Shown in pieces: positions 14,798 to 27,200 of a stretch of DNA of 64,000 nucleotides. The translations under genes were made by a program, and so were the position numbers. The notes beneath the pieces were generated by a model that was not told the origin of the DNA, ran no database searches, and saw only the letters and a program-made list of their open reading frames with translations. How positions within the stretch are numbered: position 1 is the stretch's first letter; every line of letters begins with the position of its first letter. The DNA comes from a virus, in IMG/VR virus record IMGVR_UViG_3300032220_000872, positions 1 through 64,000 of that record; one strand, written 5' to 3'.

Positions 14798-17700
14798 ATG
14801 TCATCCACAGATAGATTAAACAAATTATTGTTGGCTGAAGACTGGAAAAAGGTCTATCAGAGCTTCCGCAATGCGGACTTCAAAAGTTACGATTTTGACA
14901 ATCTACGTAGATCCATGATCAGTTATCTGCGTCAGAACTATCCTGAAGATTTCAATGACTATTTGGAAAGCAGTGAATATCTTGCTTTGATTGATTTGAT
15001 CGCTTTCTTAGGACAAAACATTGCTTTTAGAATTGACCTAAACGCTAGAGAAAATTTCATCGAGTTGGCTGAACGTAGAGAATCTGTGCTGAGACTGGCT
15101 AGATTATTGAGCTACAATGCCAAAAGAAATCAATGTGCCAATGGATTGTTAAAAATAGATTCAGTCAGCACTTCAGAGGAAATCATCGACAGCAACAATG
15201 TGAATCTCAGCAATCAAACCATCTTGTGGAATGATCCCAGCAATGAAGATTGGTATGAACAATTTGTAAAAGTACTCAATGCAGTGTTGCCTGTGAATAC
15301 CAAAGTGGGCAGACCCAACAAGACAGACACAGTGGATGGAATACCTGTGGAGTTGTATCAATTCAATTCTGATTTACAATCAGTACCAGTTTTTAGTTTT
15401 TCCAAAAGTATTGATGGCAGAAACACTCAATTTGAAATCGTGAGCGTGGATCTAAACAATGGCGCTGTGGAAGAATTGTCTCCATTACCCACCAACAAAC
15501 TATCATTTATTCACAAAGATGACGGCAGAGGAAATGCCAGCAGCAACACAGGATTCTTTTTTCATTTTAGACAAGGTGTACTTCAACAGGGAGAATTCAC
15601 AGTGGACTTGCCCACTCCCAATCAGATTGTGTCCATAGATGCTTCTAATATCAATCAATCAGATGTGTGGTTGTATTCGTTAGATACCAATCAAGCAGAA
15701 AAAGAATTATGGACCAAAGTGAGTGCTACCGAAGGCAACAACGTGATCTACAACAGCACTGCCAAGTCAATCAGAAATATCTACAGCGTGATCACCAGAA
15801 CTGAAGACAGAATCAATCTACAGTTTGCTGACGGCACTTTTGGCAATTTACCTAAAGGCGGATTTAGAATCTATTACAGAACCAGCGATAACAGACAGTT
15901 TAAAATTGTACCAAGTGACATGAGCAATATTCAGATTGTTATACCTTACGTGAGCACCGCAGGCAAAGACGAAACACTCACTATCAGTTTGGCACTGCAG
16001 TACACTGTGGATAATGCAACCAATTCTGAATCAGATGATTCAATTAAAACAAATGCACCATCCACATATTACACACAAAACAGAATGATCACTGGAGAAG
16101 ATTATAATGTAGCTCCTCTGTCTGTGAATCAAGAAATTATAAAAATCAAATCAGTGAATCGAGTATCCAGCGGCATATCGCGATATTTTGATCTGTTGGA
16201 TGCCACAGGCAAATACAGCAATACCAATCTGTACGGTGCTGATGGTATAATCTACAAAGAAACTGTGGACAACAGCATCACATTCAGCTATGTGACTCGC
16301 ACAGACATTGAAGGTATCATTAACAATACCATTGAACCTTTGATTTCAGACAAAAAACTTTTTAATTTTTATTTGAATAATTTTCCCAAAATACTAACCA
16401 CTGACACGGCGTATGTGTGGAATCAAAGCAGTCAAGGCAGCAATATTTCCACTGGATATTTCACAGACGAAGACACGAATAAATTAGAAGTGGGGTCATT
16501 CACAGAAAGTTCTTTGAAATATTTAGAAATTGGTGCTCTTTTAAAATTCACAGCACCTTCAGGCAAATATTTCAATCAAGATGGAGAACTGGAGTTGGGT
16601 ACACCTTCACAATTGGGCGACAACACTGTGAAATGGACCACTGTGGTGAATGTGATTGACAATGGCACTGTGATACAAAATGACAACAGCGGCCCTATAA
16701 TTTTCAACGATCAAATACCTTCATCTGCTGTATTGACACAAATAGTGCCTAAATTTACCAAAGCTCTATCTTCGGATGTGAAATTACAGATGTTGGATCA
16801 AATATTTGCCAACAGCACATTTGGATTGAGATACAATGTGTCTGATAGAGATTGGGCAGTGATTGATGAAAACAATCTTAATATCTACGGTGATTTCAGC
16901 ACAGGTAAAACAGGTGACACCAGCAATCAACAGTTGGATGCCAGCTGGTTATTGTTGTTTACCACAGACACAGAGCTGTACACAGTGACCTATAGAGGAG
17001 TGCGTTATGTATTTGAAAGCGACCAAGAAATTCGTTTCTATTACGACAGTGGCGACAAAAATTACAACAACAACAGCGGCAAAGTGATCAAAGACAAAAT
17101 CACAGTGCTGTCTATTAATACAGCGCCAGCATCATCCAATCCTTTGCTGTATGACGTGGATTGGCAAGTGGTTGAAGAGTACAGAGACAGTCAAGGATAC
17201 GTGGACAGCAAAAAAATTGAAATCACAAACTTTGATTCAGATGATGATGGATTAATGGACAATCCTGAATCTTTTGAAAATTTAGTATCAGCCAACACAT
17301 ATATCTATCAGAAAAAAGTTATCACAGAAGGTGTGGAGGATTTCAACTATGTGAATGCTGCTGATGAAAATATTGTAACCATCACCAGTGAAAATCAAAT
17401 AGGTGCTTATAGTTCTTATGATACCAACACCATATTTTACAACAGCACCACAGATATTTTTAAAATATTAGATGTGTCCACAGACACATTGAGTGTCACA
17501 ACGGATTACAAAGCACATTTAGGCAGAAGTGAATTAAAATTCCATTATGTTCACAGCACAGACAGTTCCAATAGAATAGACCCCAGCGTGAGCAATATCA
17601 TTGACATATTTGTATTGACCAGAACCTATGACACAGACTTTAGATCTTGGTTGGATGGCAATGTGGAATCCAAACCATTGCCCATGAGTACAGATGCCAT

Positions 17701-18211
17701 GTATCAAAATTTTGGCAAGCAAATCAATCTAATCAAATCCATCAGCGATGAAGTGATCTATCATCCAGTCAAATACAAAATATTGTTTGGTGACAAAGCA
17801 GATGTTAAATTTCAAGCAGTGTTCAAAATAGTTAAGAACAGCAATGAAGTGGTGAATGATGATGATGTCAAAGTGCGAGTGATACAAGCCATCAACGAAT
17901 ACTTTGCTTTGGAAAATTGGGACTTTGGAGATACATTTTATTTCTCAGAACTCAGCACCTATGTGATGACTCAACTGGCTCCAGACATTGTGACATTTAT
18001 AATGGTTCCTGATCAAAGTTCACAATCTTTTGGCAGCTTGTATGAAATTAAATCCGAAAGCGATGAAATTTTTATTAGTGGTGCCACAGTGTTTGATGTA
18101 GAAATAATTGACGCTGTCACAGCTTCTAAATTAAAAGCCAGTGGTTCAGTGATCACTGCCACTTCCACAGTTAACACAGGTATTAACAGTACTGCTTACA
18201 GTGGGAATTAA
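14798..18211 (+). CDS. 6: Baseplate wedge subunit gp6
   Basis: 1,137 residues. The N-terminal 110 residues (a LLLAEDWKKVYQSFRNADFK helix, SYLRQNYPEDFNDYLESSEY, and LIDLIAFLGQNIAFRIDLNA) are those of gp6, which forms the iris ring around the baseplate hub. The C-terminus has the second conserved part, including HPVKYKILFGDKADVKFQAV and EYFALENWDFGDTFYFSELS. T4 gp6 has 660 residues; the surplus lies in the middle as beta-rich insertions, as in marine relatives. It is separated by two bases from the giant gene, so the two are co-translated. Confidence 0.86.
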   Translation: MSSTDRLNKLLLAEDWKKVYQSFRNADFKSYDFDNLRRSMISYLRQNYPEDFNDYLESSEYLALIDLIAFLGQNIAFRIDLNARENFIELAERRESVLRLARLLSYNAKRNQCANGLLKIDSVSTSEEIIDSNNVNLSNQTILWNDPSNEDWYEQFVKVLNAVLPVNTKVGRPNKTDTVDGIPVELYQFNSDLQSVPVFSFSKSIDGRNTQFEIVSVDLNNGAVEELSPLPTNKLSFIHKDDGRGNASSNTGFFFHFRQGVLQQGEFTVDLPTPNQIVSIDASNINQSDVWLYSLDTNQAEKELWTKVSATEGNNVIYNSTAKSIRNIYSVITRTEDRINLQFADGTFGNLPKGGFRIYYRTSDNRQFKIVPSDMSNIQIVIPYVSTAGKDETLTISLALQYTVDNATNSESDDSIKTNAPSTYYTQNRMITGEDYNVAPLSVNQEIIKIKSVNRVSSGISRYFDLLDATGKYSNTNLYGADGIIYKETVDNSITFSYVTRTDIEGIINNTIEPLISDKKLFNFYLNNFPKILTTDTAYVWNQSSQGSNISTGYFTDEDTNKLEVGSFTESSLKYLEIGALLKFTAPSGKYFNQDGELELGTPSQLGDNTVKWTTVVNVIDNGTVIQNDNSGPIIFNDQIPSSAVLTQIVPKFTKALSSDVKLQMLDQIFANSTFGLRYNVSDRDWAVIDENNLNIYGDFSTGKTGDTSNQQLDASWLLLFTTDTELYTVTYRGVRYVFESDQEIRFYYDSGDKNYNNNSGKVIKDKITVLSINTAPASSNPLLYDVDWQVVEEYRDSQGYVDSKKIEITNFDSDDDGLMDNPESFENLVSANTYIYQKKVITEGVEDFNYVNAADENIVTITSENQIGAYSSYDTNTIFYNSTTDIFKILDVSTDTLSVTTDYKAHLGRSELKFHYVHSTDSSNRIDPSVSNIIDIFVLTRTYDTDFRSWLDGNVESKPLPMSTDAMYQNFGKQINLIKSISDEVIYHPVKYKILFGDKADVKFQAVFKIVKNSNEVVNDDDVKVRVIQAINEYFALENWDFGDTFYFSELSTYVMTQLAPDIVTFIMVPDQSSQSFGSLYEIKSESDEIFISGATVFDVEIIDAVTASKLKASGSVITATSTVNTGINSTAYSGN

Positions 18212-18213
18212 TA

Positions 18214-21200
18214 ATGGCTTACGATAACAATCAAGAAGAATCTGCTCTACCAATCGGATCAGATAACTCCACCGATAGAAAATCCAGCAATCTACTGCCA
18301 AGATATTTTAGAACTCCTACCAACAATAAATTTTTATACAGCACACTGGATCAATTATTGAATCCAGGCACAGTGCAAAAGATCAGTGCTTTCTATGGAA
18401 GAAAAACAGCCAAAGCATTTGTGCCCAATGATAGTTACATAGAAGAAGTCAGCGACGATAGGCAAAACTATCAGTTGGAACCTGTGGTGGTGCGCAGAGA
18501 CAATCTCAACAACGTGGTATTTTACAAAGACTATGTGGACTACATCAACCAGATCAAAAGTTTGGGTGGCAATGTGGACAACCACAGCGTGTTGAATGCA
18601 CAAGAATACTACAGTTGGAACCCCAACATTGACTGGGACAAGTTTGTAAATTTTAGAGAGTACTACTGGTTAACCTATGGTCCAGATCCCATAACTATCA
18701 CAGGATTGCAGCAGCAGGTACAAAGTACCTACACAGTCACACTGAGTGACAATCAGGACAACTATGCCTATCTATTGACACCAGATGGTCAGACAGTTAA
18801 TGCAACTATCACATTGTACAGAGGTATCACTTATCGTTTTGAAATTAATACTCCAGGCTTGCCATTCACTATTAAAACTGCTAGAACTTTGGATGAAGAT
18901 TTTTTATTTGCTGAATCTCCCAATGGTGTAAGTGATCAGAACATAGAGCAAGGCGTGATAACTTTTGTGGTGGATCAAAACACACCAGACACTTTATATT
19001 ATGTGGCTGCTAATGATATCAATGCTTATGGATTGATACAAGTAGCAAACATTGAGGAAAACAGTGAAATAGATGTGGAAAAAGAGATCATAGGCAAAAA
19101 AGATTTCACATTAAACAACGGTATTGCTCTTTCCAACGGTATGAAAGTGAATTTTAAAGGCAATGTTACTCCTGCAAAATATGCACAAAATGATTGGTAT
19201 GTGGAAGGTGTGGGCAAATCCATTCAATTGATCAATGAACAGGACCTAGCAGTGCCCAATGACATTGCAGATGAAAATTTAGATCAGTTTGATGATGCAG
19301 AAGGCTTTGACAGAGCAACTTATGACATTGACGACACTGCTGCAGATCAGAAAGATTACATAACAATTAAAAAAAACTCTTTGGATCGAAATCCCTGGTC
19401 TCGAGCCAATAAATGGACACACAAATCAGTGCTGCAAGCAGTGGCCACCTATAATGGTGTTACTTTGGATGTGGATGAAACATTAAGAGCCAAACGACCT
19501 ATCATAGAATTTGATGCTGGACTAAAATTGCATCGCTTTGGTACATTTGCCAAACAATATGTGGATGTGGTGGACACATTCACCACTGATGTGTTTTCCG
19601 ACATAGAAGGAGCCACAGGCTACAACGTGGATGGCGTGGACCTAGTAGACGGCATGAGAATATTAGTGACTGCAGACACAGATGTACTGGTCAAAAATAG
19701 AATATTTCAAGTTAACATTATAAACTTTGGCGGAGACGGTGATCCCACCAATAAACAAATTTCATTGACTGAACCCACTGATTCACAGCCATTAGAGAAC
19801 GAAGTTGTGTTGATTTTAAGCGGGCAAGCGAATCAAGGCAAGATGTTCTATTACAATGGTGCCACGTGGCAAGAAGCACAAGCAAAAAACACAGTGAACC
19901 AAGCACCTCTGTTTGATGTGTTTGATGATGAAGGTGAAAGTTTTTCTAATGCAGCAAAATACTTCAGTACGAATTTTTTAGGCAACAAAGTTTTCAGTTA
20001 TAGAGTGGGCACAGGCACAGCAGACACAGAATTAGGATTTGCACTTTCTTACAGGAACGTGAACAATGTGGGTGACATTGTGTATGATTTCAATCTTCTC
20101 AAAGATTCATTCAGCTATCAGTTGGAGAATGAAATAGTAGATCAATCCACAGACGTGGGATTTTTAAAACAATACAGTGATAGAACCACGTTTGAAAATG
20201 TGCATGGATGGACCAAAGCCAAAAGTTTCAGCAAACAAATGGTGATAAGACAATATCTTGGTTCTGAACAAACCAATGATTTTGCAGTGGATGTGTATGA
20301 TCGCAGTGGCACATTAAGTGATTTAATTTTAAAAGTTTATGTGGATAATAAACTGTTGAATGCCAGCAATTATGAAACAGTCAGCATCAATGACATATTA
20401 TATGTGCAGTTGGATCTAGATCTTAACAGCGATCAGAGTATTATTTTAAAAACACACAGCAGTGCTGTGAAAAATTCAAATGGATATTATGAAATCCCCA
20501 TCAATTTAGAGAGCAATCCATTGAATGCCAATCTCAATGATTTTACTTTTGGAGAAGTAGTCAATCATGTGGACAGCATCATTGAACAACTGGATTCTTT
20601 TGTGGGTATCAACCCAGGTGCAAATAATTTGAGAGATTTGGGCAATCTTACTGCTTACGGAACCAAGTTCGTACAACACAGTGCTCCTATAAATCTTGCT
20701 CTATATCATATCACAGAAAAACAAAACAATGTGATCAAGTCTGTGGCATTTGCTCAAAAGGAATACGACAAATTCAAAAAAACATTCTTACAAGTGGCAG
20801 AAAATTCAGGATTCAGCGGCACCACACGTGAGCACGTGGATAAAATCATGCACATCATCAACGAAGACAAAAACAACAACATGCCATTCTATTTCAGCGA
20901 TATGATTCCTTATGGTGCTGCTAAAAAATTATCTTTCACTGTGTTTGATGACAGCAACATATATTTTGCTTTGAGTCGAGGATTCAGCATGAGCACGTTG
21001 AGTACCAAAGCAGTACAAGTGTATTTGAATGGTGAACAATTGTATCACGGCATTGATTACACATTCAACACAGATGGTTTTTGCGTAATTTCTAAAGCAT
21101 TGGTTGTGAATGATGTGGTGGAGATATTTGAATATGAAAGCACAGTTGGTAATCATGTACCACCCACTCCTACCAAGTTGGGTTTATATCCCAAATACAA

Positions 21201-24200
21201 ACCTGAAATCTACACAGACAACACACTATTAGATCCAGTGGAAGTAATACAAGGTCATGACGGCAGCATCATGGTGGCTTATGATGATTACAGAGATGAT
21301 CTATTATTGGAATTAGAAAAAAGAATCTACAACAACATAAAAATTTCATATGATAAAGACATAAGAAACATTTTTGACTTTGTTCCAGGTGAAAACAGAA
21401 ATACTGGATACAACATAAACAACATTAATCAATCCATGTCTGCTGATTTCATTAGATGGAACAGCATGGCTGGCACATTGGATTACACAGATAATTTTTT
21501 CTATGATAGCGCAGACAATTTCACATACAATCATTCTCACATGCTGTCATTTGCTGGCACACCATTACCAGGATTTTGGAGAGCCATTTACAAACAAGCC
21601 TATGACACAGATAGACCACACAGTCATCCTTGGGAGATGTTGGGCTTCAGCGAGCAGCCCACTTGGTGGAACCAAGTGTATGGTCCAGCACCATACACAC
21701 GTGACAACTTGATTCTTTGGGAAGACCTTCAGGCTGGTGTGATTAGAGAACCAGGCAAAAAATTAGTGTATGACAGCAGATACAAACGCACTGATTTATT
21801 AAAACACTTACCAGTGGATGAAGATGGAGCATTGCTGAGCCCCATTAACAGCAATTATGCTAAAAATTTAATAATAACATTGTCTGACGACCAATTCAAA
21901 TATGGTGATCAAGCACCAGTAGAGACTGCTTGGAGACGCAGTTCTAACTATCCTTTTGCTCTATTAAAATCCATGCTGTTGAATAGACCTGCTCACACCA
22001 TGGGTGTAAATTTTGATGCCAGCAGAATACAAAAAAATATTGCAGATGAAATTGTATACACTGACACTAAAAAAAGAATCACACTGTCTGATCTAGCATT
22101 TCCCAACAGCAGAACTGATGAAAATTTGATATTAACTTCTGGTTTGATCAATTACGTTTCCAATTATATCAAAACTGATGTGTTGAGCAATTACACAGAT
22201 TATCAAACTGCTCTAAAAGGATTAACTCAACAATTGGGCTTTAAAGTGAAAGGGTTCACTGAAAAAGAAAAATTTAAACTGTTATTGGACAGCAGATCAC
22301 CTTTGAACAAAAGCAATGTGTTCGTGCCGGATGAAAACTATGACATACATTTAAACACCAGTTCACCCATTGATGTTTTGGTGTACAGTGGTGTGATAGT
22401 GGAAAAATTACCTGCAGGATTCCTTGTTAAAGGATATGATCTAACATCTCCTCAATTTAAATATTTTGCTCCATTGCGAAAACAAGATGATCCTGTGAAA
22501 CGAGTAGGTGGAGTGAGCCAATCGTTTATTAAATGGATCAGTGATAAAGTTTACACTGCTGGACAAATTGTGCAGTATCAAAATCAATTCTATCAAACAA
22601 AAATAGATCACCTTAGTGCAAGTAAATTTGACGTGACCAAGTTCACCAAATTGGTTTCATTGCCTATGGAAGGTGGAGTCACGGCTGTGTTCAGTAGAAA
22701 TTTTGAAAAAACTACCAGCGTGATGAATTATGGCACAGTGCTGCCCACTCAGCAAGAAGTGGTGGATTTTATTTTGGGTTATGCCAAGTATCTTGAATCC
22801 AAAGGATTTGTGTTTGATAATTTCAATAGAGACATCAACACTGTGGAAAATTGGAACTTGAGTGCTCAAGAATTCATGTTCTGGACCACACAAAACTGGA
22901 AAGAAGGAGCAGTGTTGAGCATGAGTCCCAGCGCCAACAAACTGAAACTGCAAACATCTTATTCCACAGCAGACAATGTATTTGATAATTTTTATGACTA
23001 TGCTGTGTTGAAAGCAGATGGCACAAAAATAGCCAGAGACAAATTGAGTGTAGTGCGTCAAAACAATGATTTTACATTGAGTGTAAAAAACACCAGTGAT
23101 GGCATATATTTTGTTAAGATTCCGTTGATACAAAAAGAACATGTGGTTTTGATTGATAATGTCACAGTGTTCAATGACGTGATCTATGATCAAGCGCCAG
23201 GCTACAGACAAGACAGAATCAAAGTTATAGGTTATGTAGTGAGTGACTGGAACGGTTCTTTAAACATACCAGGATTTGTGTATGACGAAGTAAAAATTAG
23301 AGAATGGCAAGCATTCACAGATTACAATATGAGTGACGTGGTCAAATACAAACAATTTTATTACAGTGCCAACGATCATATCACAGGCAGCAGCACTTTC
23401 AAAGATAGTGAATGGAGTCAACTAACAGAGAAACCAGTATCATCTCTCAAACCCAACTTTGAATACAAAACCAATCAGTTTGGAGATTTTTATGATTTGG
23501 ACACAGATAATTTTGATGTGGAGCAGCAAAAACTTGCTCAACATTTGATAGGATATCAAAAGAGAGAATATTTGCAGAATATCATCAATGATGATGTGGC
23601 ACAGTACAAATTCTATCAAGGATTTTTACAGGACAAAGGCACCAAGAATGCTTTGGAAAAATTATTCAATTCATTGGCCAGTGCCAATAAAGACAGCATT
23701 GAATTCTATGAAGAATGGGCCATTAGAACCGGACAATATGGAGCAGCCAAAGGTTTTGATGAAGTGGAATATCTTTTGGACGAAACACAATTCAAATTGA
23801 ATCCTCAGCCAATCGCATTGACTAATTCACCCAATCCTACTGATCCTGATTTTGTTTATAGAATCAAATCAGACCAGACTTATTTGACATCAGAAAATTA
23901 CACGCATAATCCTTTTCCATTGAAAACCAACAGCGAAGAATATATTAAAACAGCAGGTTTTGTGGATCCAGCAGATGTAAATTTTGTGCTGAAGAACTAT
24001 GATGAAATATTAAACATTAACACTGCTGAATTAAAATTTGATCAGTATGTTTGGATTGGATTCTATAAACAGAGCTGGCAGGTATACAAACACGTCAAAA
24101 CAGAATATAAAGTATTAACAGTGTCTGAAGCCAACAACTTGGTCACTGTGACCACAAATTTATATTCCAATGTCAATGTGGATGATATCATATCAGTGAC

Positions 24201-27200
24201 TATTCCACAACAAAATTCTGTGCAATTATTCAAAGTAAAAAGTGTGGCATTGGATCAGATCGTATGTCACAAGAATGGCAACACAGTGCTCACTGCAAAT
24301 GATGGATCTTCCTATGGATATTTGGGTAGATTTGTCAGCAACAAAATTGCAAATTTAGAATTGATTAATGTCAAAGCTTCTGAACAGCAAGGCTTCAAAG
24401 ACAATGATTTGTTTTGGGTAGAAAACAACAATCAAGGCGATTGGGTCACATTAAAAAATAAAAAAGTATATGCACAGCATCAAGACATTGCCAACTTTAA
24501 CACAGTTTCAGATGGAACTTATGGCACAGCAGTGGCAGTGGACAGCAGCAACAACATCATGGTGGTGTCAGATTTAAATCTAGGAATTTATGTGTACAAA
24601 AGAGAATCCGATGCAGGACAATTCACACTGAGACAAGTGATTGATCCACCACAAAACATATGGACCGGCACTGCTGATTTTGGAGCAGCACTGGACATCA
24701 GTCCTGATGGCAAATACATCGTTGTTGGTGCTCCCAAAGCATCCAATGTGAAAACCTATTACAAAGGAGCCTATAACTCCAGCACTGCTTACGATGTGGG
24801 TGATATTGTGCAGCACAATGAACAGTTATGGCAAGTGTCAAATCCTGTGTTGGGCGCAGATCCTTCTGTGGATTTCACCACATTTGATGCTGCGAGTTTT
24901 TGGAGTGAAGCAGAATTTGATGTGAGTGAAAATGAATATCCTGTGATCAAACAGATGATCACGGGCAATTACACTTTTGTAGGTGTGGGCGCTGATCACA
25001 TTTTAATCAGAGCCAGCACAGATCAATACAGAGGCAGTGCAGTGGGTGACACTTTAGTATTGTATTGGAACAATCTAACCACAGAATATCCCACAGGCAA
25101 CACACCATTCAACGGCACAGCCACAGGCATTGACAAGACATTCATTGATGGTGCTCATACCATACAGGAGAAAGTGGATGAAATCATCAGTATAGATTTG
25201 CTCATAATCACACCCACAGTGGGAGACACATTGAGCACTGATGACGCAGTGGGCACAGTAAGTTACATCTTCACACAAGGAACACAAGCTATCATTTATT
25301 TGAGCAACGTGGAAGGCAATTTAGCAGATGCAGATCAGATTAGATTGGGACCTATTCCTGTGGGAGATTACGTTAGAGAAATCACAGAAGATTACGACAG
25401 TGTGGCCGGATGGTGGAAGATAGATGTGTCATCACCAGGCACAACTTCAGGCCAGACAGATAGCAAACGATCACTAGTGGTGAGAGACATCATCAAAGCA
25501 GGTGACCCACGCACAGCTTTCTTGTATTTCAATAGTTTAGACACACAACTATCACAATCAGTATTGCCAACTATTATCACACCTGCCAGTCAGTTAAGCA
25601 TACTGACCTATGACAAACAATTCACTATTCCAGGTTACAGTGCATTCACAGGCACCATTGACGACAACAGATATTTGATCAGAGCACCCAAAGCAATGAG
25701 TGATGTGCTGCCCACTGCTACCTATGATGAAGTGGGAGTTTGGTTCAACACCATACAGACAGGAGCTCCTCTATCGGTAATAGAACCCACTGCTTTGGAT
25801 CTACCTTTTGAAGATCTCAATGGTGTGAAAGAAATAATTGATGTATGGAATGGTTTTTTAAGAGTGCTGGCACAGCCAGATGGTTTGGGAACATTCTATG
25901 TGCCCACAGTGGGTGACACAGTGCAGGATGATGCCACAGGCAGTCAAGCAGAAGTTACCTATGTTAAAGTGGTGGGCTTTAATATATTACAGATTTATGT
26001 CAAAAATAAAACTGGATCTTTCAGTGCGGGTACTGACTTTGGTGCTCCGGTTAATTTGACTTTGATTGGCACACCCAATAGAACTGTGGGAGTGATTCAA
26101 CGCAGTGAATTGGAAGACTCAGTGGTGGGCTCTTTGTTTGTGTTTGATCATGGATCTGCTCTGGCTCCTACCAGCAGCAGTGCTTATCATTATTTGAACG
26201 GATTGGAATACTATTTGTATCAAGATATCACTCAAGATGGAGTGAGTAGATCAGCCAGTGTGCCATCATCTGTGAATAGAGATTACACACAAGTGTTCAA
26301 TATACCTGCGGGACTGGGATATCCGTCAGCATTCACCAATCAAGGATTGTTTTTGGTGTATGAACGTTTGACCAATGGCAATTATGTTTTGAACAGTTCT
26401 TACACTGTGCCAGAACAAGACAACAACACACAATTAGGATCAAAAATTATCCTTAGACAGAAAGACGCAGTGACCACTCTGTATGTCAGCAGCACTGTAA
26501 CTGTTACAGATTCAGGCAAAATTTATTTCATTAAAAAATCTAGCACACAAAATTGGCATCTCAGTGTGGATCCTCATTACACAGGATTGTTTGATCCAAG
26601 CAGAGTGTACTACACCAATGACTTGGTGGCCTACAATGACGTGATATTCAAAAGTTTAACCAATCAAGGACCTGGTGCTTTCATTGCTACGTTTTGGGAA
26701 GAACAACCAGAAGGCATAGACTATTTGGGTTTTGTGCCTCACAATCCTACAGACGATTCTACTCCCACATTGATGGGAGACAGCACAGTCAACATCAATC
26801 AGTTGCAAAATTTTGGATACACATTTGATGTGAATGATTCAGGATCAGTGTTGGCAGTGTCTGTGATAGATTTTATTGACAGCAGCACACCTACTCAAAA
26901 CAAAGTGGTGGTGTATAGATTGGTATCAGGCAGATATCAGTATTCACAAACATTAACTTCACCAGACAGTGGTGAAGACAACACAGAATTTGCCAATAGA
27001 GTGGCCATCAGCGGTGACGGAATGTTCATTGCTGTGGGCAGTCCACAAGCAGATCAAGTAACCACAGATGCCGGAGTGGTGTATGTGTTCAAACAAGTGA
27101 ACGGAGTGTATGTGAACACTCAAACACTCACCAGTCCACAACCTCAAACCACAGAAAAATTTGGAACCAATTTAGATTTCGACGGTGACACATTAATTAT

